A program made the position numbers and the translations under genes. DNA of 64,000 bases, taken from Flavobacterium ginsengisoli. GTDB lineage: Bacteria; Bacteroidota; Bacteroidia; Flavobacteriales; Flavobacteriaceae. The notes under the pieces are model-generated. The model worked only from the letters and a program-made list of their open reading frames with translations. It did not search any database and was not told the DNA's origin. The stretch is from positions 1,975,501 through 2,039,500 of the forward strand of contig NZ_CP121110.1 in the NCBI RefSeq assembly GCF_029625315.1, given 5' to 3'. Every line of letters begins with the position of its first letter. Within the stretch, counting starts at the first letter, position 1. This document shows positions 26,723 to 37,016 of the stretch, piece after piece.

Positions 26723-27097
26723 TTACACCTCTTGTACTTTAAGAATCTCTAGTTTCAGATTCCCTTTTTTAGCAGGCCATTCGATAATATCGCCTTCTTT
26801 GTAGCCTACCATTGCAATTCCTTCGTCTGAAAGAACAGAAATTTTGTTTTTACTTACTTTTACATTTTCTGGACCAACTAAAAGAATTGTTTTTTCTTCA
26901 TTTTTATTGTGGTCTTTGTATGTAACTCTTCGGTTTATCGAAACAATATCTTCCGGCAAGTTTTTTCGCAATACTTGAGAAGCGTTTTTTAATTGATTCA
27001 ATAACAATTCTTCTTCCTCTATTGTTACTTTTTTTCTTCTAATATGGTCTTTAATTAAATCGTATGTTCCTGTTGTTAAAATTATATTTTGTGACAT
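26723..27097 (-). CDS. GreA/GreB-type C-terminal domain protein (Rnk-like)
   Basis: 124 aa. A short N-terminal helical part (TYDLIKDHIRRKKVTIEEEE) is followed by a GreA/GreB C-terminal domain with DEGIAMVGYKEGDIIEWPAKKG near residue 90. The long coiled coil of true GreA is missing, so it probably binds RNA polymerase like Rnk or Gfh-type factors rather than cleaving the transcript. Confidence 0.75.
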   Translation of the reverse strand: MSQNIILTTGTYDLIKDHIRRKKVTIEEEELLLNQLKNASQVLRKNLPEDIVSINRRVTYKDHNKNEEKTILLVGPENVKVSKNKISVLSDEGIAMVGYKEGDIIEWPAKKGNLKLEILKVQEV

Positions 27098-27735
27098 GAC
27101 TTTCTTGTTTACTTCAATTTAAGTAAAAGCATGATACAACTCTATTACCAAATACCACATAAAGTGATAACTCAGTATTATCATATCCTGAAAAATTGAA
27201 GATTAAATAAATAGATTAAAATCGTAAAAGATTCCCCTGCCTAGAGTTGTGACAGGGTAAAAGAAATAAACTCTTTTGAACTTTTTAAGAAAGTATCGTC
27301 ATGCAAATACAGCAATGTGCACATTAAGCACATCAAAGAACTGTTTATTAAATAAAAATTTGCAGTGATCATTATAATATCAAATTATTTTAGCAATATA
27401 CGCCTTTTTTATCTTACAAAAAAATAAAGAGTCTACGGAACTCGATTTTGAACTTCTAGTGCAGTTCTAAAGAATAGACAAAATAATATGGCATCTTCTT
27501 TTTTCCTGTTTTTTTAATATTATAAAAATAGATTCTCAATACATTTACTCTATCTGTTTATCATTCATCAATCACCAAAAACAAACTAAACATGGTTAAA
27601 AATCCGTTTCCTTGGATCGAATAGAAACATTTTCTACAGCTTTTTTCTGAAATAAAAGCTAGAGGAAATATCTTATATTTGCTAGAAATAAAATCACTTA
27701 TCTTGAAAAAGTAAAGCCATAATTAAAACCAAAAC
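27098..27735. other. Gene-free stretch of 638 bp
   Basis: AT-rich, with no reading frame above about 40 codons that looks genuine and no strong hairpin. TATATTTG at 27674-27681 matches a -7 promoter box and may serve the gene at 27736. Otherwise I see nothing. Confidence 0.5.
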
Positions 27736-28896
27736 ATGTCAATAACAACTACCATTATACTAGGTCTGTGTATTACTTTTATAATTATATACATTACAAT
27801 TAATATAGATAAATTTAAACCTAAAAAAAGATCTGAACATCAAGATCTTATTGATAGTATTCATGCAAAAATTGCTAAAGCAAATGGAGCTTCGATAGAA
27901 CAATACTCACTTGAAAATTTGTCCATTGAAAATACAAAAAAACAAGATTTTTATGCCGAAGTCGAATTTGTAAATAAAAATTGTACAAATCTAGAGGACT
28001 TTATTATTAATGACGAAATTAACGAATTTGATTTGTTGAAGCTTGCTGATTTAAATGGAATTGACTTACAGATTCGATCAGGATGGTTTCCTTTAGTTAT
28101 TGAACTTATTAAAAAATTAAATGCTTACGGTTGGAATAAAAAAGTGACTTGCATAAAAGAAAAATATGCAGGCCTTAGATTTCATGCCGAATGTGTTTAT
28201 GGTGATGCTATTTCAAATATTGTTGAAAAGTACGAAAACAAATCTCAAAATGTTTGCGAAACTTGTGGCGAACCAGGAGAAATTAGATCTAATTCTGGTT
28301 GGGATTATGTCGCGTGCAGAAAACACTATTTAGAGAATCGCGGCAAAATAACGATTGTAGAATCTGGTTTTAATTTGAATGACAATTTCTTTCCTTGGAA
28401 AGAAATTAAAAATGCAAATTTTGAAGATTTAATGGGAACTGATAAATATAATTTTCTGAATATCGAATTCAACAATGCAACAGTTAGACATGCTGGTTGG
28501 GAAGATCGAAAATTATACGTTTCAAAATATGTTATGGGATTTGGCAATTTTTTAAATCATTTACCAAAATCTATTAATAACCTAGATTATAGCTACATAG
28601 AAAATTTTAAAAGTTTAGAAAATTGTGAAATATGTGGCTATCAGGCAGTTTATTTTGACGAATGTGAATGTTGTGAAAATGAAACCTGGAACAGCTACAT
28701 AAAAACTTGGCGAGTAAAGAACGAAGAAATAGAAGAAAAAAAGCTTTCTCACTATCATTACAAGCAATTGAACTGGGCTATGCATAAAAATGATGTTTTT
28801 GAAAGCACACAAAATAATTATCCAAAAAATCCTGATCATAAAATACTTTATACGGAAAAAGAATTAGAGGAACGTCTTGAATATTTTGAATCTTAA
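27736..28896 (+). CDS. Membrane-anchored protein with two cysteine-rich knuckles
   Basis: 386 aa. One N-terminal transmembrane helix (TTIILGLCITFIIIYITINI) is followed by a cytoplasmic or periplasmic body. It has two cysteine motifs: CETCGEPGEIRSN...C near residue 175, and CEICGYQAVYFDECECC near residue 298, both likely metal-binding. The first sits in a region (AGLRFHAECVYGDAISNIVEKYE) that recurs in small immunity-type proteins, but I cannot place the family. The next gene, an SRPBCC protein, starts 56 nt later. Confidence 0.5.
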   Translation: MSITTTIILGLCITFIIIYITINIDKFKPKKRSEHQDLIDSIHAKIAKANGASIEQYSLENLSIENTKKQDFYAEVEFVNKNCTNLEDFIINDEINEFDLLKLADLNGIDLQIRSGWFPLVIELIKKLNAYGWNKKVTCIKEKYAGLRFHAECVYGDAISNIVEKYENKSQNVCETCGEPGEIRSNSGWDYVACRKHYLENRGKITIVESGFNLNDNFFPWKEIKNANFEDLMGTDKYNFLNIEFNNATVRHAGWEDRKLYVSKYVMGFGNFLNHLPKSINNLDYSYIENFKSLENCEICGYQAVYFDECECCENETWNSYIKTWRVKNEEIEEKKLSHYHYKQLNWAMHKNDVFESTQNNYPKNPDHKILYTEKELEERLEYFES

Positions 28897-28952
28897 AATT
28901 TGAGCTTAATTTTCAAATATTTAGTACAAAAAAGAACTAAAAACAGTTTACT

Positions 28953-29447
28953 ATGGAAAATTTCGATTGGACTTCTTTTACAAAGAAAATAGCCGTAAGA
29001 GCCGAACTGTCTGACATTTACAATGCTTGGACAAAAGCTGAAGAACTTGAAAAATGGTTTCTTGAAAAGGTATCTTTTTTTGATGGTAATCAAGAACCTT
29101 TAAGCAAAGGCAAAAATGCAGAAAAAGATAATATGTATGAATGGCTTTGGTATTTGTATGATGATTCTATGAAAGGAAAAATCGTATCTGCCAACGGAAA
29201 AGATCAATTGCAATTTACGTTTGAAGGAAATTGTCTTGTAGACATCAATTTAAGCGAAAAAGAAGATTATACGATTGTAGAACTTCGCCATCATAATATT
29301 CCAACAGATGATTCTTCTAAACAATACATTAGATTAGGCTGTTCAAACGGCTGGCATTTTTATCTCACTAATCTTAAATCGGTTTACGAAGGTGGATTGG
29401 ATTTGAGAAATAAGGACAGTAATTTGAATCCAATGATTAATAATTAA
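28953..29447 (+). CDS. SRPBCC (AHSA1-like) domain protein
   Basis: 164 aa. It begins FDWTSFTKKIAVRAELSDIYNAWTKAEELEKWFLEKVSFFD, the typical start of activator-of-Hsp90-like SRPBCC domains, then WYDDS-type strands, GNCLVDINLSEKEDYTIVELRHHN and the C-terminal helix SNGWHFYLTNLKSVYEGGLDLR. These folds bind hydrophobic ligands. The ligand is unknown. Confidence 0.82.
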   Translation: MENFDWTSFTKKIAVRAELSDIYNAWTKAEELEKWFLEKVSFFDGNQEPLSKGKNAEKDNMYEWLWYLYDDSMKGKIVSANGKDQLQFTFEGNCLVDINLSEKEDYTIVELRHHNIPTDDSSKQYIRLGCSNGWHFYLTNLKSVYEGGLDLRNKDSNLNPMINN

Positions 29448-29451
29448 GCAT

Positions 29452-29931
29452 ATGATATCACAAATTGATATTAGCGAATTCCGAAAAAGACTTAAAACCA
29501 ATACCAAACAAGGCAATCCAAAAATTAGTGGTACTCCTTTTCATGCTTTTAATTTGATTGGAGACAAAGACAAACTTTTTTTTGGCATAGTAAATCAAAA
29601 CGATTTTAGAATAACCCAAAATGCTATACTTCATCCTATTCCATTTATTTTAAAAGGAAAATTTAAATCAAAAAATGAAAATCAAACAGAGATTTCATAT
29701 GAAATGATTCCAATTAAGTTTGGCTATTATTGGATTCGTTATTTTCCTTTTGTTGCATTTTTATTATTCAATACAATATTTATTGTTAAAAAGGCGCCAT
29801 TGACAGTATACATAATTTTCAATTCGTTTCTTTTAATAACTAGTTTGATTTCTAGAACAATCACCAGCTACAAAAAAAGAAAATTTATAAACAATTTTAG
29901 AAAAACATTTGAAATAATAGACAATGAATAA
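29452..29931 (+). CDS. Small membrane protein, unknown function
   Basis: 159 aa. A soluble N-terminal part (about residues 1-95) is followed by two transmembrane helices (RYFPFVAFLLFNTIFIVKK and LTVYIIFNSFLLITSLI) and a basic tail. It starts 4 nt after the SRPBCC gene, so an operon is likely. No family recognised. Confidence 0.55.
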   Translation: MISQIDISEFRKRLKTNTKQGNPKISGTPFHAFNLIGDKDKLFFGIVNQNDFRITQNAILHPIPFILKGKFKSKNENQTEISYEMIPIKFGYYWIRYFPFVAFLLFNTIFIVKKAPLTVYIIFNSFLLITSLISRTITSYKKRKFINNFRKTFEIIDNE

Positions 29932-29967
29932 AAAAATAATCCGCCAAAATCCAACCAATTAACCGCT

Positions 29968-30396
29968 ATGAAAGTACTAATTACATTTTTTCTCTTAGTT
30001 TTCAATCTAACTTTATTTGCACAATCCAATCAATTTGCTGGCGAATATTCTCGTTCACTTTCTGAGAAAGAAAAACATACAATCGAATATAAATTAACTT
30101 TAAATCCAGACGGAACTTTTGTATTTCATTCGTATTCAAAATTACAAGACGGAAATCCAACGGAAGACAATAAATATGGAAAAGGAAAATGGAGTGCAAA
30201 AGACAATCTGATTACTTTTTCGGCAAACAAAAAAGAAGATTTAGACTCAAAATATACTCTAGATTTTAATAATTCGACAGCTCGATTTATTACCAAAAAT
30301 TCGAGAGATAAAAGTGATAAAGTTGTTAAAACAAAACTTCAGTTTTTAAAATCAGAAATTTTCTGGATGAATAGCATAGACGTTTTTAAATTGTAA
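29968..30396 (+). CDS. Secreted small beta-barrel-like protein
   Basis: 142 aa with a signal peptide ending in LFAQS. The mature part has alternating beta strands, including YKLTLNPDGTFVFHSYSKL and GKGKWSAKDNLITFSANK, a pattern common to small lipocalin-like domains. The LprI-like gene begins 4 nt after its stop. Confidence 0.55.
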   Translation: MKVLITFFLLVFNLTLFAQSNQFAGEYSRSLSEKEKHTIEYKLTLNPDGTFVFHSYSKLQDGNPTEDNKYGKGKWSAKDNLITFSANKKEDLDSKYTLDFNNSTARFITKNSRDKSDKVVKTKLQFLKSEIFWMNSIDVFKL

Positions 30397-30400
30397 ATGA

Positions 30401-30814
30401 ATGAAAAAAGTACTTGTTTTAAGTTTTATGTTTCTATCAATCGTTGCGTTTTCACAAAACAAAAAAGAAAACTCAATAGATGCCCTAGAATCAAAATGTC
30501 TTAATAAAGAAAATATTTCTAATACAGACATGTGCAATTGTACTATTCAAGCTCGCGAATCTTGGGACAAAGAATTGAATAAATATTATAATTTACTAAA
30601 AACGAAACTTCCAAAAGAAGCTTTTGAAACTTTAAAGGAGTCTCAAAAACAATGGCTTGCTTATCGCGATAAAGAATATGCTTTTATTTCAAAATACTTT
30701 TACGAAGTACAACAAGGAACCATGTGGTATGCCGTTGCCGAAAACAGAAAGAAAGATATTGTAAAAACGAGAGCGCGAGAAATGGAAGAATATTATAAAA
30801 TGTTTGAGTATTAA
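30401..30814 (+). CDS. LprI / DUF1311 family secreted protein
   Basis: 137 aa. The signal peptide ends VAFSQN. The body matches the lysozyme-inhibitor LprI family: CNCTIQARESWDKELNKYYN, LKTKLPKEAFETLKESQKQWLAYRDKEYAFI. Cysteines near residues 33, 45 and 47 probably form disulfides. It may inhibit lysozyme or bind the envelope; the activity is known only for some members. Confidence 0.82.
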   Translation: MKKVLVLSFMFLSIVAFSQNKKENSIDALESKCLNKENISNTDMCNCTIQARESWDKELNKYYNLLKTKLPKEAFETLKESQKQWLAYRDKEYAFISKYFYEVQQGTMWYAVAENRKKDIVKTRAREMEEYYKMFEY

Positions 30815-30830
30815 AAATATAGATTTTATA

Positions 30831-30867
30831 AAAAAAGCTGCAAGAATGATTTCTTACAGCTTTTTGT
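30831..30867. terminator. Bidirectional terminator
   Basis: AAAAAAGCTG and CAAGAA pair with TTCTTACAGCTTTTT around TGAT. It lies between genes ending at 30814 (+) and 30885 (-). Confidence 0.75.
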
Positions 30868-30884
30868 TTTATACTATCTCGTTT

Positions 30885-32382
30885 TTAGAATGAACTTACA
30901 AAAGTCGCAGAAGCATCTTTTAAATTCTTCCATTTCTCATTTGCGTAATCTACATCATCTACGGCTATTTGAAGAGTAGGACTATTAGATTTAAAAGTTC
31001 CATAAGTAAATTTTACATTACTTCCATTTTTCAAATTTAATGTACTTAAGAGATTATTGTCACAAAACAAATAATCACTACCTATAGTTGCAATTAGAGG
31101 ATTATTAGAAAGATCTAAAGTAGCAATCTTATTATAAGAAATGCTTAAGCCTATTAATTTTGAATTTTTGCTCACATCTAAACTTGTTAGCATATTATTT
31201 CCACAAGTTATTCTCACTAACTCACTACATTTACTGATATTGATTGAAGTTAATTTATTATACGAACACGAAATACCAGTTAAAGCAGTATTCGTGGTCA
31301 GATCTAAAGATGTTAAAGCATTTTCATGACACATTAAATCTTTTAAAGCTGTATTTTTAGTAAGATCCAAAGTAGTTAACTGGTTGTTATTAACCCATAA
31401 AACTTCTAAAGCTGTATTTCTAGAGATATCTAAGCTTCTTAATTTACCATCATTAGCATATAAATTTGTCAATGCTGTGTTTTTATAAAGGTCTATAGAA
31501 GTTATACTAACTCCAAATGATAGCTGTGTTAATGCTATATTTTTGGTAACGTCTAAGGTACTGAGAGGATTTCTGTCACAATATAATACCTTCAAAGCTT
31601 TATTATTAGAAACATCTATATTAGTTATTAAATTAGAACTAAACTCGCAGACTTTCTAAAGCAGTATTTTTAGAGATATCTAAAACAGCTATCTTATTAA
31701 ATGAAACATCAAGGAATTTTAATGCTGTGTTTTTCGACACATCTATTGAGGTTAGTTTTATAACCGAAGTACCATATATATTAGAACATGAGAAACGTTC
31801 CAAAGCTTTGAAATCCTGAAGTCCTGTTAAATCCGCTACACCAGAATCATTTAAATTTAAATTCTTAACTGATACAATTTTATACGTTGGGACACTTCCG
31901 TTAACAGGACCAGCATCATATCCTAATTTTATAAGTATCTCTTCAAATTTAGCATCTGGTATAAATGTCAAAGTCGTATCATCACCAGTCAAAATAATTG
32001 GTATATGAATTGTTTTACCAGCTTCAACAACAATCTGAGTAGTTTTACTTGCATGTAACGGAAAAGAAGCAACAAGAACAACATTGCCAGGAGGAATATT
32101 TTCGAAGACAAAAGTTCCATCAGTTCCAACAACTGTATTTATATCTTCCCTCTCTGTTTGTTTTAAAATTATTGTAGCGCCAGCAAGAATCGCATTATCA
32201 TCTTTTACCGTTCCTGTAACTGTACCAATAGCCTTATCTGGTAATGTTGGCGCAGTAGAAGTATCATCATCTTTACTGCATGACGAAAATAAAAAGGTTA
32301 AAGCAAAAAATAAGAATAAAATTTTCTTTGCTTTTTTTAACTCCAAAAATTCAATGATAAAATAGGTCTTCATAAAATTCAT
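30885..32382 (-). CDS. Leucine-rich-repeat lipoprotein, one frameshift
   Basis: About 498 aa joined. The signal ends in the lipobox LFSSC, followed by an Asp-rich linker, a carboxypeptidase-regulatory-like domain (about residues 50-135; GTVTGTVKDDNAILAGATI) and then about fourteen repeats of 21 residues of the form SKNTALxxLxCxxNxLTxLD, an LRR pattern. The frame breaks near 31645 (an extra base in a GAGTTTAG stretch, exact position ambiguous); both sides keep the repeat. Probably a surface-exposed adhesion or binding protein. Confidence 0.7.
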
Positions 32383-32605
32383 TTATTATAATTAAATTCT
32401 TACAAAATAACATATAAAAACAATCAAAACCAATATATTAACAAGAAAATTATCTGTTTTAATTATTTTATAAATTAAAAACTTTTGGAGGTGTCAAGTA
32501 GGAATTTTTCTAACTGAAAAATCAAACTTTGTTTTCTTATCTTCCCGAATAACTAGCCCTCCAAAAAAAATCGTTATTTTCGCTCTTCAATAAGAAAAGG
32601 AAAAA

Positions 32606-34917
32606 ATGAAGGTCTGTATTGCTGAGAAACCAAGTGTAGCACGTGAAATCGCATCTGTTTTGGGCGCTAATACCAAACATGACGGATATTATGAAGGCAA
32701 TGGCTACGCCGTGACTTACACTTTTGGGCATTTATGCACCTTAAAAGAACCCAACGATTATAAACCCCACTGGAAAAGCTGGGATTTAAACAATCTGCCG
32801 ATGCTTCCTGAAAAGTTTGAAACCAAAGTCGTTCAAAATTCTGGAATTCAAAAACAGTTTAAGATCATTAAAAGTCTTTTTGAGAAAGCCGACGTGGTTA
32901 TAAACTGCGGGGATGCTGGACAAGAAGGAGAATTGATTCAGCGTTGGGTAATGAACGAAGCACATTACAAAGGTGAAATTCAGCGATTATGGATTTCATC
33001 TCTTACTACAGAAGCGATTAAAGAAGGTTTTGAAAACTTAAAACCCTCTTCGAATTACGATAATTTATTTTATGCTGGATTTTCTAGAGCTATTGGAGAT
33101 TGGCTTTTAGGAATGAATGCTACACGTTTGTACACCGTAAAACATGGTGGCTACAAACAAGTTTTGTCTATCGGACGCGTACAGACACCAACATTGGCAA
33201 TGGTTGTAGAGCGTTTTAGAGAAATCGAAAACTTTAAACCTCAGCCGTATTGGGAATTGCAGACTTTGTATAGAGAAACACTTTTTAGTTATGAAGAAGG
33301 CCGTTTTCTAAACCAAGAAGATGGACAAATTATAGCAAGCAAAAGTCAAGGAAAGTGATTTCGAAATTGTTTCTGTTGAGAAAAAGAACGGAAACGAATA
33401 TGCTCCAAAACTTTTCGATTTAACAGGTTTGCAGGTATATTGCAATCAAAAATTTGGCTTTTCGGCCGAAGAAACATTGAAAATTGCACAGACTTTATAT
33501 GAACAAAAAGTAATTACGTATCCCAGAGTTGATACGACTTTTTTACCAGGAGACATTTATCCGAAAGTACCTGGAATTCTCCAGAAATTAACCAATTATG
33601 CTGAATTGACTCAGCCTATTTTGGAGAAAAAAATCAAAAAATCGCCAAAGGTTTTCAATGATAAAAAAGTAACCGATCACCATGCGATTATTCCAACTGG
33701 AATTCAGAACAATTTACCGCATAATCAACAGCAGGTTTACGATATTATTACGCGACGTTTTATTGCTGTTTTTTATGATGATTGTTTGGTTGCAAATACG
33801 ACAGTAATTGGAAAAGCTGCCGATGTGACTTTTAAAGCAACTGGAAAAGAAATCTTGAAAAAAGGTTTCCGTGTTGTTTTTGAAGACCCGAATGCGAAGG
33901 AAAAAGAACCCGATTTATTGCCGAGTTTTACTGTGGGCGAAAAAGGTCCTCATGAACCTTCGTTTCTTCAAAAAGAAACCAAACCACCTAATCAATTTAC
34001 TGAAGCGACTTTACTGCGCGCTATGGAAACTGCAGGAAAACAGGTTGATGATGAAGATTTACGTGAATTGATGAAAGAAAACGGAATCGGTCGCCCGTCA
34101 ACTCGAGCGAATATTATCGAAACGCTTTTCAAACGTCAATATATCGTTAGAAACAAAAAGCAAGTTTTACCAACTTTAACTGGAATTCAGTTGATCGATA
34201 CTATTCAGAACGAATTGGTAAAATCAGCCGAGCTTACCGGAACTTGGGAAAAGCAATTGAAAGATATTGAAAAAGGAACTTTTACCGCTGCTGCATTCAT
34301 TAGAAACATGAAACGCATGGTTGAAGCTTTAGTCTACGAAGTGCGAAGCGAGACCAAACATGCTAATATTTCGCATGCTTGCAATGATTCAAAAACCTGT
34401 TGTAAAAGCCGAAAAAGAGAAGAAAAAATCCTCTGGAATTTCAGCAGAAACTTGTCCGAAATGCCAAAAAGGAAACCTGATTAAAGGAAAATCTGCTTTT
34501 GGATGCAGCGAATATAAAGCAGGTTGTGACTTTGTATTGCCTTTTGTTTTTCAAGATAAAAAAATCACCGAAAGCCAATATTTACGATTGGTTCAAAAAG
34601 GTTCAACAGTAAACATTAAAGGTTTCAAAACCGAATCTGGAACTGTTGAAGGTTTAATTCGTTTTGAAGAAAACTACAAACTGAAATTAGAACCAAAGAA
34701 AACAGATAAAAAAGCAGAACCGAAAGAAAGTTCCGATGCTTTAATGTGTCCTAAATGCAAAAAGGGAACTATTCTAAAAGGCAAAACAGCTTATGGCTGT
34801 GCCGAATATAAATCAGGTTGCGATTTTAAAGTTACTTTTGATGAAGTGCGTGCAAAACTAGAAAACCAAAAACCTACTAAGGAATTGGTTTATTCTATCT
34901 TGAGCGCTAGCGTTTGA
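32606..34917 (+). CDS. topB: DNA topoisomerase III, two frameshifts
   Basis: 769 aa when joined. It relaxes negatively supercoiled DNA and resolves recombination intermediates. The N-terminal TOPRIM domain has EKPSVAREIASVLG and NCGDAGQEGELI; the catalytic Tyr is in VITYPRVDTTF. The C-terminus has two zinc-ribbon repeats (CPKCQKGNLIKGKSAFGC and CPKCKKGTILKGKTAYGC). The frame breaks at GCAAGC 33335-33340 (corrected IIATKVKESDFEIV) and at GCTTGC 34377-34382 (corrected NISHVAMIQKPVVKA), each by one extra base. All three pieces match a single protein. Confidence 0.9.
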
Positions 34918-34925
34918 TTTTTTTT

Positions 34926-35204
34926 GCCACGAATTTCCACGAATTTCCACGAATTATTTTTTGAAAATTACTGTGTTTATATTATTTGCCACAGATTAAA
35001 ATGATTCTTTACTCTGTGTATTTTACCAATAATTGCACAAATTTTTTCCCGCAGATTTAGCAGATTTTACAGATTTTTATAATGTAGAGTATAAAATAAA
35101 TCTGCTGAATCTGCTAAATCTACGTGAGACAAAATCATTTTAATCCTTTTAATCTGTGGCAGATATAAAAAAAGAAATTCGCCAGAATTCGTGAAATTTG
35201 TGGC
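34926..35204. repeat. Three-layer nested inverted short-word array
   Basis: Outer layer: GCCACGAATTTCCACGAATT (34926 on) against AATTCGTGAAATTTGTGGC (to 35204). Middle: GCCACAGATTAAAATGATT (34988-35006) against AATCATTTTAATCC and AATCTGTGGC (35133-35160). Inner: CGCAGATTTAGCAGATTTTAC (35050 on) against AATCTGCTGAATCTGC (35098-35124). The whole is a near-concentric palindrome of about 280 bp. No coding potential is evident. Confidence 0.8.
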
Positions 35205-35248
35205 AAACATTTTTTTCATACATTAGTGCTATCAAAAACCTTATAAAT

Positions 35249-35724
35249 ATGTTTCAGAAAATTACTCTTTTAGCTCTTGTAATAGCTTCGGTTTCTTGCC
35301 AAAAAAAGAAACCATTGAAAAAGACAAAATCAAAAAAGCCGACTGGTTAATCGGGAATTGGGAAAATACTTCTCAAGAAGGTGTTTTGTCTGAAAACTGG
35401 CAAAAGTTAAACGACAGTACTTTTAGCGCTTCTTCTTATTTTATTAAAGGAAAAGACACGCTTCATTTTGAAACTATTGTTTTGGCGCAAATAGGCGAAA
35501 CACTTACTTACAAAGCAACAGTAAAAGGTCAAAACGAAGATCAGCCTGTTTTCTTTCCTTCTACTTCTGAATCAGATAAACAATTTGTTTTCGAAAATCC
35601 GAAACACGATTATCCTCAAAAAATTACTTATACAAAAGGCACGAACAATACTTTGACGGCAGAGATTTCTGGAAATTTGAATGGAAAACCGAGTTCTGAG
35701 AAGTTTGTTATGACGAAGAAATAA
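35249..35724 (+). CDS. Lipoprotein, DUF6265-like fold unnamed, one frameshift
   Basis: About 158 aa joined. The natural start at 35249 (MFQKITLLALVIASVSC) gives a signal with lipobox VSC. The frame then breaks in a run of seven A after the Cys codon, where eight would restore KETIEKDKIKKADWLIGNWEN. The mature part is a small beta domain with IGNWENTSQEGVLSENWQK and ENPKHDYPQKITY. It is a tandem paralog of the next gene. Function unknown; the call name is descriptive only. Confidence 0.6.
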
Positions 35725-35789
35725 AATGAATTTGGGCTAAAACCTACCGATAGTTTTCCTCTTACTAAAATTATAAAACACAATGAATC

Positions 35790-36292
35790 ATGAAATTAAA
35801 CAGCATTTTATTTCCGACACTTATAACTTTAGTAATGTTCTCTTCTTGCAAAAAGAAGTCAAAACCGAAACTCCTGTAAAAACCTACCCTAAACTTGCAA
35901 AAGCAAAATGGTTTATTGGAGAATGGGGAAATAAATCGGCTGAAGGCGAACTTACCGAACGCTGGAAAAAAGAAAATGATTCGGTTTATTTAGGAGAATC
36001 TTATTTTGTGGTGGGACAAAACGACACCGTTTTTTCAGAACATGTTCGTCTTGAAGAAACCAATGGAAAATTGTCTTACATAGTAACAGTTCCTGGTCAG
36101 AATAAAGAATTGCCTGTTAGCTTTGAAATGACCTCAACGACAGATAATCAAATAACTTTTGAAAACCCAAAACACGATTATCCGAATAAAATCATTTACA
36201 ATCTGGTAGAAAAAGACTCCTTAATCGCAGAAATTTCAGGACTGAAAAATGGCAAACCCAATACTGAAAGATTTATTATGGCAAAGAAATAA
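35790..36292 (+). CDS. Lipoprotein, paralog of the preceding gene, one frameshift
   Basis: About 167 aa joined. The start at 35790 (MKLNSILFPTLITLVMFSSC) gives a signal and lipobox. The frame breaks in a run of five A after the Cys codon; six would join it to KEVKTETPVKTYPKLAKAKW. The body (IGEWGNKSAEGELTERWKK, ENPKHDYPNKIIY, GLKNGKPNTERFIMAKK) closely matches the previous protein. The same site of damage in both copies is an A run, unlike the GCTTGC class. Confidence 0.6.
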
Positions 36293-36302
36293 TTGTTTTT
36301 GA

Positions 36303-36653
36303 ATGTTTACAATTGTCCTTTCTTTTTTCGGTATTATTATCGTAGTGAATCTCTTTTTGTATATAAAGTATTCAATTATTCCAAAATCATTTATACCTCT
36401 TGAAAGCAAAATAGTTCGCTTTGAAGAAAGGATAAAATGGCGCGATGCTACAGGAAGTCCAAGCAATCCAGAAGTATCACCTACTTACTTTGTGCCAATT
36501 ATAGAATATACTTTTAATGATAAAAAATATATCTATGAGGGTAAGCTTCCGATAACGTTTGCAACTTATAATTTCAATCGCAAAATAGCATTATACATCA
36601 ATCCCAAAAAACCATCTGATGTCAGACATAAAATTAAATACTATTGGGAGTGA
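36303..36653 (+). CDS. DUF3592-like small membrane protein
   Basis: 116 aa. One N-terminal helix (FTIVLSFFGIIIVVNLFLYI) precedes a small beta domain: FIPLESKIVRFEERIKWRDAT, YFVPIIEYTFNDKKYIYEGKL and a C-terminal ALYINPKKPSDV, the pattern of DUF3592 domains. It may be in one transcript with the next gene, which begins 4 nt after the stop. Confidence 0.55.
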   Translation: MFTIVLSFFGIIIVVNLFLYIKYSIIPKSFIPLESKIVRFEERIKWRDATGSPSNPEVSPTYFVPIIEYTFNDKKYIYEGKLPITFATYNFNRKIALYINPKKPSDVRHKIKYYWE

Positions 36654-36656
36654 ATT

Positions 36657-36987
36657 ATGGAATGGCTACAGCAAGCACAATGAAACTAGAGCTTTTTTAA
36701 TCCACTTAATTGAAAGCGGAATTACTTCTTTTATTTTTAAATACAATCGAATAGAAAAATCAATGTACACCACGTTTGATTTTAGGCTTTATTGCATAGA
36801 AAATCAAGTCGAAAAAGAACTATTCTATGTTAATTGCGGCTCTACCAGAAAGACTTTGCTTTCTTTCTTGCAAATCCTGAATCATATTAATGAAAACTAT
36901 AAAATTGATTTGGTAAATGAATTTGCTAATGATGGTTATTTTTACGATGCCAAAAAGCTAGAAATTGTACGATATATATACCCTTAA
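36657..36987 (+). CDS. Small orphan protein, one frameshift
   Basis: About 109 aa joined. ATG at 36657 begins MEWLQQ and breaks at GCAAGC 36671-36676; without the extra G it continues HNETRAFLIHLIESGITSF to the stop at 36987. A different in-frame start inside the previous gene is therefore not needed. Alpha/beta protein with no domain I recognise. Confidence 0.55.
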
Positions 36988-37016
36988 TTTTCAAGGAAAA
37001 AGAACTAAATATAAAA

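Noticed and set aside
27591-27623. Very short frame MVKNPFPWIE in the gene-free stretch.
   Set aside because: Ten codons with no supporting structure; ordinary chance occurrence.
34926-35204. A CRISPR-like array, because words repeat at short intervals.
   Set aside because: The words are 7-10 bp, degenerate and inverted rather than direct repeats with unique spacers, and there are no cas genes.
35183-35260. The shorter frame of the first lipoprotein beginning at an internal TTG (35296).
   Set aside because: It lacks the signal and lipobox that the frame starting at 35249 has; a one-base A-run correction joins them.
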